From NCBI RefSeq assembly GCF_040096055.1, contig NZ_JBBMFK010000040.1, positions 1-21,761 of the forward strand: DNA of 21,761 bases, written 5' to 3'. This document shows positions 1 to 8,010 of the stretch, piece by piece. Below the pieces are notes generated by a model. That model was not told the origin of the DNA, did no database searches, and saw only the letters and a program-made list of their open reading frames with translations. A program made the translations under genes and the position numbers. Each line of letters begins with the position of its first letter. The stretch's first letter is position 1. This stretch comes from Pseudoflavonifractor intestinihominis (GTDB lineage Bacteria > Bacillota > Clostridia > Oscillospirales > Oscillospiraceae).

Positions 1-245
1 TTGAGCTGCACGGTGTAGTATCCGGACACAGCCAGCATCTCCGCCGTCAGGTCCACGCCCAGGCCGCCCTCCATGGGGGCCAGCGCGATGATGTCCAGGT
101 GCTTGTCCGCCTGGACCAGCAGCGTCCAGCTCCACCCCTCCGGGATGTCGCCCAGAATCTCCAGGCGTCGGGTCAGGTTGTCGTACTGCCGGGCGATGAC
201 TGGCCCCTCATCCTTCTTCAGCAGCCAGTCGTCAAAATAGATCAT
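1..245 (-). CDS. Baseplate or tail-fibre-associated protein, 5' part only
   Basis: The N-terminal 81 residues are visible and the gene runs off the window at position 1. The start is the ATG at 243-245, preceded by a purine-rich GGAGAGAGG ribosome site. The frame stays open back to a GTG at 314, but that GTG abuts its own SD and is unlikely to be used. The protein opens MIYFDDWLLK and is a mix of charged and beta-type segments without a signal peptide. It follows the XkdX gene, where related Firmicutes prophages often carry BppU-like baseplate or fibre-accessory proteins. I do not recognise a defined domain, so the structural role rests on position only. Confidence 0.6.
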   Translation of the reverse strand, partial: MIYFDDWLLKKDEGPVIARQYDNLTRRLEILGDIPEGWSWTLLVQADKHLDIIALAPMEGGLGVDLTAEMLAVSGYYTVQL

Positions 246-350
246 GTGCCTCTCTCCTCTCCGCTCATTCCGCCGCCCGTCCGGCGGACGGCTCCTTAAT
301 CCAAGCCGTCTCACCTCCTAAAAGCGGACATTGCGGTCCTCCTAGCCGTT
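246..350 (-). other. Leader-like spacer with two SD/mini-ORF units and a GC hairpin
   Basis: This 105-base gap separates XkdX from the next structural gene, in an operon where genes mostly overlap or abut. On the minus strand it has a perfect AGGAGG (338-343) followed by ATG at 331 and a six-codon frame (MSAFRR) that stops at 311. A second AGGAGG (314-319) lies before TTG-GAT-TAA (304-296). A hairpin with 6-bp arms 277-282 and 286-291 follows; an alternative stem pairs 271-275 with 282-286. No longer gene fits. It could be a translational leader or the remnant of a deleted gene. Confidence 0.45.
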
Positions 351-485
351 TTATCCGCCATCCCCGGCTTCATAGACCTGCTCCGCCTCTTCCCTGGTCA
401 GCCGCCCGGCGGCCACCAGGGCCTCGATGCGCGCCCTGCTCCACAGGCGGGGGTAGTACTGCTTGGCCATCTCCAGCACGGTCAT
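351..485 (-). CDS. xkdX: XkdX family protein
   Basis: A 44-residue protein that begins MTVLEMAKQYYPRLWS and ends in an acidic, glycine-rich tail. The pattern of an N-terminal YYP..W helix, a central R(I/V)..LV..G(R/K)LT..E segment and a short acidic end is characteristic of the XkdX family, found beside tail-fibre genes in PBSX-like phages. Its ATG (483-485) overlaps the stop of the upstream XkdW-like gene as ATGA, which indicates translational coupling. The molecular function of XkdX is not established. The position fits a fibre or baseplate accessory protein. Confidence 0.82.
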   Translation of the reverse strand: MTVLEMAKQYYPRLWSRARIEALVAAGRLTREEAEQVYEAGDGG

Positions 486-766
486 ACCAGCATCACCCCC
501 GTCATGGCGGCCAGGAAGTCCACGTCCGCCCGCAGCTGCTCCAGCTCGGTGGGCGGGGCGGTAGGTTCCTTCGGCTTTTCAGTGGGTGTTATGCCGATAA
601 GACTGCCGTCCTCCATCATGAGGTCGCACCAGCCGCCGGACGCCCACACAGCGGACTCAAGATGTGGCGGGACCTCCACATACCCGGGCAGCCAGCAGGC
701 CATCCGGTGAGACTGTCTCTGGATGTCATGGAAGCCGTTTTCCGCCTGTGTTTTTATAATCGTCAT
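482..766 (-). CDS. XkdW-like phage protein downstream of the tail fibre
   Basis: A 94-residue protein. The ATG at 764-766 is chosen because a GAGGTGGAGAGG ribosome site directly precedes it and because the frame further upstream overlaps the fibre gene. The N-terminal two-thirds carries several Trp residues (CWLPGYVEVP, WASGGWCDL). A proline/glutamate-rich linker leads to the C-terminal helix ELEQLRADVDFLAAMTGVML. That final helix is common in proteins encoded between fibre and XkdX in Firmicutes prophages. It lies where xkdW lies in PBSX. A fibre-assembly chaperone or accessory role is plausible but inferred from position. Its last codons overlap xkdX by an ATGA. Confidence 0.68.
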   Translation of the reverse strand: MTIIKTQAENGFHDIQRQSHRMACWLPGYVEVPPHLESAVWASGGWCDLMMEDGSLIGITPTEKPKEPTAPPTELEQLRADVDFLAAMTGVMLV

Positions 767-776
767 CCTCTCCACC

Positions 777-1712
777 TCACCTAAACGCCAGATAATCGTA
801 TCCCTTTCCAGTCCCGTTGCTGTCCTCAGCGTATACGGTGAATCCGTTGTCTGTAATGCTAAAGCTCGAAATGTAAGAAGACGAACCTCCTCCCAGTTCG
901 ATACGAAGCGTATCAGTCGAAAAGCCCCACGCATTATAGGCGTACCCCTTTACGGCGATCAGAGAGGGCCGGAATCCCAGGTCAATCTCTACCGCGCTAT
1001 CTCTCCCGTAGTCACTCGGCGTTACGCCGCTACCGCTCACCACCGACGGATCACTGCACGGATTGAGCAGCACCCACTGAGTCCCGTTATACGTGAAGAA
1101 AGCCGTCATGCCTGCGGCAATGTCGCCGGGCTTGATATTGGTGTTGGTCTGAAAATTATAGATGGACTTGGCCCCTGTGCTGTTGACGTTCAGGGTCGGA
1201 TTGGCGGCGGTATTCGCATAGGAGAACCGGACGCCGACGACCGCCCCGGTGTTGAGCGAGAAGCTGCTCAGGGCCACCGTCTTGGCCGCTGTTGCCCCCG
1301 GGGTGGAACATGTCCCATACCCGCGTCCCAGCGCCTTGGCCGCATCCAGGGCCGTGCTCTGCCCGGTGCCGCCCCGGCTGATGCTCAGCGTCCCGCTGGT
1401 GATGTCCGCTGCGGCGTGCTGGTGGGTCTTGGCGGCGAAGAGGGCGGACAGGGCCGACTTGACGGCGCTCCACAGCACCCGCTTGGTCTTGTTCCCGTCG
1501 GCGCTGTCGGTGACCACCAGGCCGTCCCCGTCGGCGACGGCGCTCTTGCTCCCCGCCTGGGTGAGGGGCGGCTCGTATTTCAGGCCCTTCAGGCCCTCGT
1601 CCAGCCCGTGGAGGGCCTGGTCGATGGCGTCGGCGTTGCCGTTCAGGTCGGAGATGAGGACGTTGTCGTTATCCTCCGGCTTTTTCAGGCTGTAATAGGT
1701 GGTGTTGGTCAC
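777..1712 (-). CDS. Tail fibre protein (XkdV position)
   Basis: A 311-residue receptor-binding fibre. The GTG at 1710-1712 overlaps the XkdU stop as GTGA and has a GGAGGG site upstream. The N-terminus (MTNTTYYSLKKPEDNDNV) is the kind that anchors fibres to PBSX-like baseplates. Next come a helical stretch near residues 20-45, an HQH motif at 97-99 like the metal-binding HxH of trimeric fibres, and the fibre repeat GGTGQSTALDAAKALG at about 114-129. The C-terminal third is beta-rich with many Gly and Ser and ends in a YDYLAF-type tip. DNA coding the last 70 or so residues is visibly poorer in G+C than its neighbours, which suggests exchange of the tip. The N-terminal half may bind the baseplate and the tip the host surface. 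Confidence 0.85.
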   Translation of the reverse strand: MTNTTYYSLKKPEDNDNVLISDLNGNADAIDQALHGLDEGLKGLKYEPPLTQAGSKSAVADGDGLVVTDSADGNKTKRVLWSAVKSALSALFAAKTHQHAAADITSGTLSISRGGTGQSTALDAAKALGRGYGTCSTPGATAAKTVALSSFSLNTGAVVGVRFSYANTAANPTLNVNSTGAKSIYNFQTNTNIKPGDIAAGMTAFFTYNGTQWVLLNPCSDPSVVSGSGVTPSDYGRDSAVEIDLGFRPSLIAVKGYAYNAWGFSTDTLRIELGGGSSSYISSFSITDNGFTVYAEDSNGTGKGYDYLAFR

Positions 1713-2254
1713 GGAAACTGTCCCTCCCTCAGGTCCTTCCAGGTCCGGCCCGCCAGCTGCCCCCAGGTGTAGGGCCTGAAGAGCCCCCACTGGTGGAAGA
1801 TGTACTCATAGATAAAATCGAAGTGGGCCGGCTTGATCTCGTTGATGGCGGCGGTCAGGTCGTCGATGTTGGGGGGCACCCCCAGAATGGAGACAAACTT
1901 GACCACAAAATAGTACTGGTCGTTGTGCTCCACCACCTCCACCTGGCCGTTGGCGAAGGAGGCGGCCACGGCCTGGACCAGTGATATTGTGGGGACGCCC
2001 TGGCCACGCAGCTTGGAGAGGAGCCGGGTCCGGCGGAACTCCAAATCCTTGGTCACGTCCGCCGGGATGCCGTAGGCGGTCTCCCACATGGCCAGCCCCC
2101 AGCCGCTGGCGGTCTGGGGCCAGAGCTGCGCCAGGGTGAAGTCCACGTCCTCCCCGGCCCTGCGCACCATCTCCCCCAGCACCCGCTGGAGCTCCGCGAA
2201 GGGCACGCTGCGGTAGAACTCCGGCAGCTGGAGCATCAGGTCGTATCTGTCCAC
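1709..2254 (-). CDS. xkdU: Baseplate protein XkdU-like (YmfQ/DUF2313 family)
   Basis: A 181-residue protein starting MDRYDLMLQLPEFYRSV. This opening, the GRxxW/WE..YGI core (WGLAMWETAYGI, about 52-63) and the aromatic C-terminus are typical of the XkdU/YmfQ family, the gpI-like baseplate protein of PBSX-type tails. The GTG start (2252-2254) shares a base with the XkdT stop (TAGTG), and GGAGGTGA lies nine bases upstream. It is flanked by XkdT and the fibre exactly as in PBSX, so it probably connects the fibre to the baseplate wedge. The family is clear. The connecting role is inferred from gene order. Confidence 0.85.
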   Translation of the reverse strand: MDRYDLMLQLPEFYRSVPFAELQRVLGEMVRRAGEDVDFTLAQLWPQTASGWGLAMWETAYGIPADVTKDLEFRRTRLLSKLRGQGVPTISLVQAVAASFANGQVEVVEHNDQYYFVVKFVSILGVPPNIDDLTAAINEIKPAHFDFIYEYIFHQWGLFRPYTWGQLAGRTWKDLREGQFP

Positions 2255-3351
2255 TACTCTGTCACCTCCACCGTGCCCGCCACGGGCACCTGATCGGCCT
2301 GTATGGTCACGTCATTGGTCCCGCCGTTGACGGTCAGACTGGCGGCGTTCTCCACGCCGTCGATGGTCAGCAGCAGGGCCAGAATCCGGTTGTAGATGAC
2401 GGTGTAGGCCGTGTCCTCCTCCGGGCTGTAATAGATGGCGCCGTACTTGGCCCGGATGACCCCGGCCAGGTACTCCTTCAGCCGGGCGGCAAAGGCCTCC
2501 TTGACCGCCTCCGCCGTTGTGGCGGCGGTGATGACCACCGTGGCGGAGACGTTCAGCTCCACCTCTCCGGGGGCGGCGGCGGTCACCGTGGCGCCCACGG
2601 GCCGCTGGGCGTCCAGCAGGGCCTGGCAGGCCTCCACGATCTCCGGGGACGCCGGGGCCATGTTGCTGTCCACAACGGTCACCCCCACCGTCCCCGGTCC
2701 CTGGGCCAGCTCCACCACCTTGGCGTCCCCCACCCCCGCCACGCTGAGGGCCCACTGGCGGTACTGCCAGCCGTTGGCCCCGTTGGCGGGCTTCTCCCGG
2801 CGCTCCCGGATACGGGCGAGGAGGGCGGCGTCGCTCTCGGTGTCGGTTCCGCCCTGGGCCTCCCCGTTGGTGTAGGAAACCAGGCCCACCGCGTTGATGT
2901 ACATGCGGGTGATCTCCCCCGCCCCCACGTTGTAGGCCGCGCCAGTCTCCGCCGCCTCCAGGGTGCCCTCCGCCGTGCCCCCCTGGGGGATGGTCACCGC
3001 CTCCAGCAGGAGGAACTCCAGGCCGGAGCGGGTGAGGAACACGGTGCCGGCGGGCAGGGTCGTCCCGGCGTCGCCGTTGAGGGTGAGGTCGCACCGGGCC
3101 TTGGTGCCCGGCCGGCGGGTGATGTTGAAGTAGGTGCTGCCCACCAGGTCGATGTAGGGCCCGCTGGACTCGTCCACAAAGAGCATGGACACCACGGCGG
3201 GCAGGACCTGGTAGAGCTCGCTGAGCTGCCCGGCCACGGCCCCCAGGGTGGCGTCTGCGTAGCTGCCCGCCAGGGCGGACACGCCGGCCTCCGGGCTCAG
3301 GAGGGCCAGGGCCTCGGCCTTGATGTTCTCCTGGGTTCTGTCTTCAAACAC
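2254..3351 (-). CDS. xkdT: Baseplate J-like protein (XkdT)
   Basis: A 365-residue baseplate wedge protein of the gpJ/XkdT family. The start is GTG at 3349-3351, with AAGGAGGG just upstream and an 8-base overlap with XkdS. Family features include the N-terminal ALLSPEAGVSALAGSYADAT helix, the beta-rich core with RPGTKARCDLTL at about 79-90, GTDTESDAALLARIRER at about 167-184 and the NGANGWQYRQWAL segment typical of these proteins. The length fits XkdT homologues. It assembles around the hub with XkdS and XkdU to form the baseplate periphery that triggers sheath contraction. The reading frame is intact. Confidence 0.93.
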   Translation of the reverse strand: MFEDRTQENIKAEALALLSPEAGVSALAGSYADATLGAVAGQLSELYQVLPAVVSMLFVDESSGPYIDLVGSTYFNITRRPGTKARCDLTLNGDAGTTLPAGTVFLTRSGLEFLLLEAVTIPQGGTAEGTLEAAETGAAYNVGAGEITRMYINAVGLVSYTNGEAQGGTDTESDAALLARIRERREKPANGANGWQYRQWALSVAGVGDAKVVELAQGPGTVGVTVVDSNMAPASPEIVEACQALLDAQRPVGATVTAAAPGEVELNVSATVVITAATTAEAVKEAFAARLKEYLAGVIRAKYGAIYYSPEEDTAYTVIYNRILALLLTIDGVENAASLTVNGGTNDVTIQADQVPVAGTVEVTE

Positions 3352-3760
3352 GGAATCCCTCCTTGCCGTACAGGGTGGAAAACTCCACCGTCATGTGGAA
3401 TACGGAGCCGTCAAAGGTGACGTCGGTCACCGAGCAGGCGGTGATGTAGGGAGAGGAGAGCAGGGCGTCCTGGATGTACCGGGCCGCCTCGCTGCGCTTG
3501 GTGTCCGCCTGGTAGGGCTGGCCCACCAGGTTCTCCAGCTCACAGCCGTAGTCCCAGCTGAAAGCCGGATAGCGGTACCGGGCAGTGGCCACGGCCCGCC
3601 AGGCCCAGCTCTTGACGGCCTCCAGGCCGGTGACCACCACCGGGTTGCCTCCCTCCCAGAGGGGGGTGCCGGCGTCGTAGTCCATGGCCACGTCGGCGTA
3701 CAGGGGCAGGTCGCCGCCCGTCTTGGCGGCGGGAATGGAAAACTGGGGAAACAGGCTCAT
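3344..3760 (-). CDS. xkdS: Baseplate wedge protein XkdS (DUF2634, gp25-like)
   Basis: A 138-residue protein, MSLFPQFSIP onwards, with the family's RYPAFSWDYGCELENLVG core at about 62-79 and a following helix that includes AARYIQDALLSSP. DUF2634/XkdS proteins are the PBSX counterparts of T4 gp25 and P2 gpW and sit in the baseplate wedge. Its ATG (3758-3760) overlaps the stop of the upstream gene as ATGA, and its end overlaps XkdT, consistent with coupled synthesis of wedge parts. Length and gene order agree with the assignment. Confidence 0.9.
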   Translation of the reverse strand: MSLFPQFSIPAAKTGGDLPLYADVAMDYDAGTPLWEGGNPVVVTGLEAVKSWAWRAVATARYRYPAFSWDYGCELENLVGQPYQADTKRSEAARYIQDALLSSPYITACSVTDVTFDGSVFHMTVEFSTLYGKEGFRV

Positions 3761-4059
3761 GCTCTCACCATCCTCGCCACCAGATAATAGGTCTGTTCGT
3801 CGGCGCTCAGGAGGGCCACCGTGTCCCCGGAGCGCAGCAGCTCAGGGCCGCCCGTGTCCTCCGTCCACTGATAATCCAGCCCTGCCGCCAGATACAGGTC
3901 CCCCCGCTCCAGCTGGAGGCCGCCACAGGATACCCGCAGCCGCCCCTGCCCGGCCTCCAGCACCTGCCCCAGCCGGAAGGGGGAGGGTGCCTGTCCCTTG
4001 CCCCCCAGCTTCACAATGGCGGAGGCGATGCGCCCGCCGCTCTGTTCCAGGCTGTCCAT
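3757..4059 (-). CDS. xkdR: XkdR-like baseplate protein (DUF2577)
   Basis: A 100-residue protein with a helical start (MDSLEQSGGRIASAIVKLG) and then a small beta domain (about 27-95) containing VLEAGQGRLRVSCGGLQLERGDL and a final DEQTYYLVARMVRA strand. This is the DUF2577 pattern of XkdR, probably an OB-fold protein on the hub or spike. An AGGAGGACGGGC ribosome site supports the ATG at 4057-4059, 13 bases after the XkdQ stop. The assignment rests on segment pattern and on position between XkdQ and XkdS. The spike role is inferred. Confidence 0.82.
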   Translation of the reverse strand: MDSLEQSGGRIASAIVKLGGKGQAPSPFRLGQVLEAGQGRLRVSCGGLQLERGDLYLAAGLDYQWTEDTGGPELLRSGDTVALLSADEQTYYLVARMVRA

Positions 4060-4072
4060 GCCCGTCCTCCTC

Positions 4073-5050
4073 TCACAGTTCGCTGCCCGCCCTGGTGTCG
4101 TCCACCAGGTTGCGGAAGTTCAGCGTCAGCTTGCAGTAGTACTGCCCGTTCTTCCAGGTGTGGGTGTCGCCGTCGATCCAGAACAGGCCGGACACCCCGC
4201 TGCCCGTGTCCCTCAGCAGCACCGCCTCGCCGGTGATGAGCCGGGGGTCCCCCAGGGTCTCCACCGTCAGGTTCTGCTGGAGGCCGTTGTCTTCCAGCCA
4301 GGCCTGGGCCTCGCTGCCCGCGTCCTCCCCGTCCCGCTGGGTGATCACGTGCTCCAGCCGCCCGTTGAGGGCCACGGAGTCGGCGTCCTCCACCCGGCGC
4401 ACCAGCGCGCCCTCCTGGGTGCGGATGGCCACGCTGTTCTGGAGGTTGGTGATGTCCCAGGTGTTGGTCACGGCCATGGTGGAGGCGATGGACAACGACG
4501 CGCTGGTGGGCTTCTCCACCACCTCCAGGGCCCCGTCGCCGGTGAAGCGGACCAGGTAGCGCTTTCCATTTTGTTCCCCGGCCAGGCCGTAGAGGGTGCG
4601 GATGATTTTGTCCAGGGCCACGCCGGGGAATTTCCGGCTCACGCTCACGCCGGCGGCGGCCAGAGTACCCACCGGGATACCGTAGTCCCGGGCGATGGCG
4701 GCGGCGGCCGTCTCGGGGGTGACGCCGGAGAAGGAGTACCACCCCTCGTTGCGCACCAGGAACCGCCCCCGGTCCAGGGCGGACAGATCCACCAGGCTGT
4801 CCTGGGAGGAGGTGGTGGCGGTGAGCAGGGGGCCGGTGAACACGGTCTCCCCCGCCCGCCGCAGGGTGAGGTATGCGCCCTCCCGGAGGGCCGGAGGCGT
4901 TACGCTGCCGTCCCGTGGGACGGCCAGGGTGGCGGACAGCTCCCGGGCCGTCTGCCGGACGCTGCCGCTCCAGCTCATGGTCTGCACCAGCTGGGCGAAG
5001 TCCCGGGTCTCGCCGCCCGACGGGGCGGTGAGCAGAAGCTCATAGTCCAT
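4073..5050 (-). CDS. xkdQ: Tail hub protein XkdQ (YqbQ/gpD-like)
   Basis: A 325-residue protein. The N-terminal beta domain (about 1-100) includes VQTMSWSGSVRQTARELSAT and LREGAYLTL, the typical XkdQ opening. A middle helical domain carries PETAAAAIARDYGIPVG at about 111-127. A C-terminal beta domain ends LFWIDGDTHTWKNGQYY (about 290-306), followed by a short strand. XkdQ/YqbQ proteins are counterparts of P2 gpD and T4 gp27, the trimeric hub joining tail tube and spike. The ATG (5048-5050) follows GAGGAGGGACGCCC. It lies between the LysM protein and XkdR-like gene as in PBSX, with no sign of disruption. Confidence 0.9.
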   Translation of the reverse strand: MDYELLLTAPSGGETRDFAQLVQTMSWSGSVRQTARELSATLAVPRDGSVTPPALREGAYLTLRRAGETVFTGPLLTATTSSQDSLVDLSALDRGRFLVRNEGWYSFSGVTPETAAAAIARDYGIPVGTLAAAGVSVSRKFPGVALDKIIRTLYGLAGEQNGKRYLVRFTGDGALEVVEKPTSASLSIASTMAVTNTWDITNLQNSVAIRTQEGALVRRVEDADSVALNGRLEHVITQRDGEDAGSEAQAWLEDNGLQQNLTVETLGDPRLITGEAVLLRDTGSGVSGLFWIDGDTHTWKNGQYYCKLTLNFRNLVDDTRAGSEL

Positions 5051-5062
5051 GGGCGTCCCTCC

Positions 5063-5884
5063 TCACTGCCGCACCGGCCCGAGGAATTGTTCCTCCTCGT
5101 CCTGTTGACCCAGCCCGAAATACTTCAGCGTGTTCTCGGTGGCCTCGCTCCAGCTCAGCTTGGGCCAGCCGGTGTCCTTGTCCTTGGTCACCTGGGTGCT
5201 TTTGGCCTCCTGGACGCTGGGCGGCATGACCCCCTCCGCCGGCAGCTCATCCAGAGGCGGCAGGGTGAGCACCTGGCCGGGCTGGAGGAGGTTGGGGTTG
5301 GCGATGCTGTTGGCGGCGGCCAATCTGTAACAGAGGCTGCCGTCGCCGTAAAACCGCTGTGCGATGCCCCACAGGCTGTCCCCCTTCACCACGGTGTAGG
5401 TGCGCTTGGAGGACGCGCCGGTGGCGCTGTCCCGGGCGGCCGTGGCCGTGCCGGAGGATACCGCCACCACCGGCGTCTCCGGCTTGCGGTACTGCCGCAG
5501 GATGATGGTGGCGTAGATGTCGTTGGTGCCGTCCTGCTCGCCGTACTCCACGCTCTCGATGAGCACCAGGGCGTTGGTGGGCGTGCCCGAGACCAGGAAG
5601 CGCACCGGCGTGCCGCTGTCGCTCCAGCGTTCCAGCTGCTCCAGGTAGCGGTAGGGGTTGGCCACCGCGCCCGGGTTGCAGAAGGAGTAGAGCCTGGCGG
5701 GCAGCAGGGCCTCCAGGGTGCAGCTGCCCAGCAGGGCCCCGCCGGGCAGGTTGATCTCCCCCACCTGGTCCAGCTGGACGGTCTCCACCCGGTTGGCGTG
5801 GGTCCAGGAATAGGAGCTGGGGGTCACGGGGAGCACCAGCTCCCGCCCCGCCTGCTCCTCCAGCAGGCTGATGGTGCGCCTCAT
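5063..5884 (-). CDS. xkdP: LysM-domain tail protein XkdP
   Basis: A 273-residue protein with an N-terminal domain (about 1-135) of the gp53-like XkdP type, recognisable from NRVETVQLDQVGEINLPGG and the YRYLEQLERWSDSG segment. A Ser/Thr/Ala-rich linker (about 140-160) follows. A single LysM domain covers about 162-209: YTVVKGDSLWGIAQRFYGDG, then AAANSIANPNLLQPGQVLTLPP. LysM binds peptidoglycan sugars, and in contractile tails this protein is thought to attach to the hub and help engage the cell wall. A short acidic C-terminal tail follows. The ATG overlaps the tape-measure stop as ATGA. Confidence 0.93.
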   Translation of the reverse strand: MRRTISLLEEQAGRELVLPVTPSSYSWTHANRVETVQLDQVGEINLPGGALLGSCTLEALLPARLYSFCNPGAVANPYRYLEQLERWSDSGTPVRFLVSGTPTNALVLIESVEYGEQDGTNDIYATIILRQYRKPETPVVAVSSGTATAARDSATGASSKRTYTVVKGDSLWGIAQRFYGDGSLCYRLAAANSIANPNLLQPGQVLTLPPLDELPAEGVMPPSVQEAKSTQVTKDKDTGWPKLSWSEATENTLKYFGLGQQDEEEQFLGPVRQ

Positions 5885-8010
5885 CCGATCACCCCCGCCG
5901 CCAGCTTCCGCTCCAGCAGGTCGGCCAGGGTCTGGGCCACCGCCTCCACCGACATGTCCGCGCCGAAGTGGTTGTCCTTGATGGTGATCTGGAGGGTGGT
6001 CCCGCTCTTTCGGCTCTGCTCCCCCGCCTCCCGGGCGGTGAGCACCCGCTCGTCCTGGTGGAGGTAGTACAGCCCGTTCCGGGGTACCCGGTCCAGGCCG
6101 TAGGCGTGGCTGCCGAAAATCTGACCGAACAAGCTGGTGAGCGAGGCCTCATCCTTTTTCCGAATCACATCTCCCACACCGTCATCTGGGTCATCCGGGT
6201 CTCCTATCATGATGTCATCCAACCATATGGCTCCCTGGCCCTTGGACTTTTCCTGTTCCAGTTCATACTCATTCTTCCACCCGTCAAAAGCGGTTGTCAG
6301 ATCTTGTATGGCTCCCACCAGATCCTGCTCACTGTCGTAGAGCAGGCTGTACTGGTCGCTGCTCTCATAGGCTGCGGTAGCCAGAGCCTCGGCCTCTTGG
6401 CGCAGGCTCTCCATCTTGAGCCCCGCCTCCTCATTGCCGTCCTCGTAGGCGCCGCTGGCGGCCAGGAAGTCCTCCCGCATGCGCCGCAGCTCCGCCTGCT
6501 GCTCCTCGGGGAACAGGGTGGTGTCCTCCCCCAGCAGCAGGGCCGAGAGGGCCTCCCGGGTGTACTGCTCGGACAGGTTCTCCATGTAGGCGTCGTTCTC
6601 TCCGGAGATGCGGTTCAGGTTCTGGATGGCGTCCCCCAGCGCGCCGCCGTAGGCGTCGATCTCACTCTGGAGCCCCTCCTTGCGCAGATCGTTGTAGCCC
6701 TCGCCTCTGGCGTTGTCCAGCTCGGCCATGGTGTCCTCCAAGGTGGAGGTCAGGCCGGAGAAGGTCTCCGCCATCTGCTCCATGGCGCCGCTGTACGCCG
6801 TCTCCATGCCCTGCTGGATGATGTTGACGGCGTCCCGGCCGTTGATCTCACTCTTGGAGATCATGTCGTAGATCTCGCCCTGGGTCTTGCCCATGGCCTC
6901 GCTGAGCATCCCGATGACATCCACGCCCCGGTCCTGGAAGATGTTCAGATACTCCAGGGTGGCCTTGCCGGAGCTGTTCATCCGGCTCATGGCCTGGGCC
7001 ATGGCGGTCATGTCGGAGGCGGTCACGCCCACGGCGCTGCCGGCGTCGCCGATGGCGGTCATCAGCTCCAGCATCCGGTCGGGGGCGTCCCCGAAGCCGG
7101 TGGCCAGCGCCCGGGACATGGACGTCAGGTCGCTGTACTCCATGGGTGTGGCGGCGGCCAGCACCCGCAGGTCGCTGAGGTACTGGTCCCCCACGCCGCT
7201 GCCCAGCAGGCGGTTGAAGGCGATGGCGTCCAGCTCCCGCTGGGAGGCCGTGGCGCTGCCGGCGGTCAGGCTCTCCTCGGCCCGGTCCTGTCCGGCCTGG
7301 TAGAGATCTGCGTAGTAGGCCTTGAAGGCCTCATCCTGGTTGGCGAATATCTGGGCTCCGCCGGTGGCCAGGCCCAGCGCGCCGCCCACTAACCCGCCGA
7401 TGGCGGTGCCCACCGGACCGGCCAGGGAGCCCATGGCCGCGCCGGACACCGCGCTGCTCAGTGCAGAGGAGATGAGACTGCCGCCGTCGCCGCCCAGGGC
7501 GGAGCCGATCATGGTGTTGCTGATCTCCATAATGGCGTCCCCCGCCATCTGCCCCAGCCCGGCCTTGCCCAGGGCGGACAGGATGCCGGTGCTGCCGTCT
7601 CCCGCCCGGTTGCTCAGCCTGCTCTCAGCGGAGGCCGCCGAGGTGACCTCCTTGTAGAGGTTCTTGTAGGCCGTGGCGTTGGCGTCGATGACGGCCTTTG
7701 TCTCCTCCATCTCCCGGCGCAGCCTGGTCTGCTCGTCGATGGCGTCGTCCAGCGCCCCCTTGCTGGTCTCGTCCTTCAGCTTCTTGTAGGCCTGCTGGGC
7801 CTCCTTCACCTTGATGCTGTTCTCCGCCATTTCCTTCTTCAGGCCGGACATCTTCTCGGTCAGCGTGGTCTGGGCCTTGTCGTAGGCCTTCAGGCTCTCC
7901 TCCAGGTCGTCCATGGTCTTGTCAAAGGCCTTGGAGCTTCCGGTGATGGATTTGAGGGTTGGGCTCACCTCGTCGTAGAGCTTCATTACGATGCCCACTT
8001 CATCCGCCAC
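5881..8010 (-). CDS. Tail tape measure protein
   Basis: A 709-residue tape measure, the scaffold that sets tail length. The start is GTG at 8008-8010, with GAGGAGAGGAGGG just upstream. Residues about 30-125 are a long charged helix predicted to coil. About 145-222 is a Gly/Ala-rich hydrophobic stretch (for example GPVGTAIGGLVGGALGLATGG) that looks membrane-interacting. About 250-440 is the conserved tape-measure domain (AATPMEYSDLTSMSRALATG, then GYNDLR further on). The C-terminus has the family's YGLDRVPRNGLYYLHQDERV motif at about 635-654. DNA for about residues 560-628 is less G+C-rich than the rest. Both flanking genes overlap it, including the end of the frameshifted chaperone. Confidence 0.94.
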   Translation of the reverse strand: MADEVGIVMKLYDEVSPTLKSITGSSKAFDKTMDDLEESLKAYDKAQTTLTEKMSGLKKEMAENSIKVKEAQQAYKKLKDETSKGALDDAIDEQTRLRREMEETKAVIDANATAYKNLYKEVTSAASAESRLSNRAGDGSTGILSALGKAGLGQMAGDAIMEISNTMIGSALGGDGGSLISSALSSAVSGAAMGSLAGPVGTAIGGLVGGALGLATGGAQIFANQDEAFKAYYADLYQAGQDRAEESLTAGSATASQRELDAIAFNRLLGSGVGDQYLSDLRVLAAATPMEYSDLTSMSRALATGFGDAPDRMLELMTAIGDAGSAVGVTASDMTAMAQAMSRMNSSGKATLEYLNIFQDRGVDVIGMLSEAMGKTQGEIYDMISKSEINGRDAVNIIQQGMETAYSGAMEQMAETFSGLTSTLEDTMAELDNARGEGYNDLRKEGLQSEIDAYGGALGDAIQNLNRISGENDAYMENLSEQYTREALSALLLGEDTTLFPEEQQAELRRMREDFLAASGAYEDGNEEAGLKMESLRQEAEALATAAYESSDQYSLLYDSEQDLVGAIQDLTTAFDGWKNEYELEQEKSKGQGAIWLDDIMIGDPDDPDDGVGDVIRKKDEASLTSLFGQIFGSHAYGLDRVPRNGLYYLHQDERVLTAREAGEQSRKSGTTLQITIKDNHFGADMSVEAVAQTLADLLERKLAAGVIG

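Noticed and set aside
777..1712. Diversity-generating retroelement acting on the fibre gene
   Set aside because: No reverse transcriptase gene or template-like repeat is visible in the window.
3998..6067. Very long open frame on the plus strand opposite the XkdR/XkdQ/XkdP genes
   Set aside because: Low-complexity Gly/Val/His-rich translation, no ribosome site, and fully overlaps four well-recognised minus-strand genes. It results from high third-position G+C.
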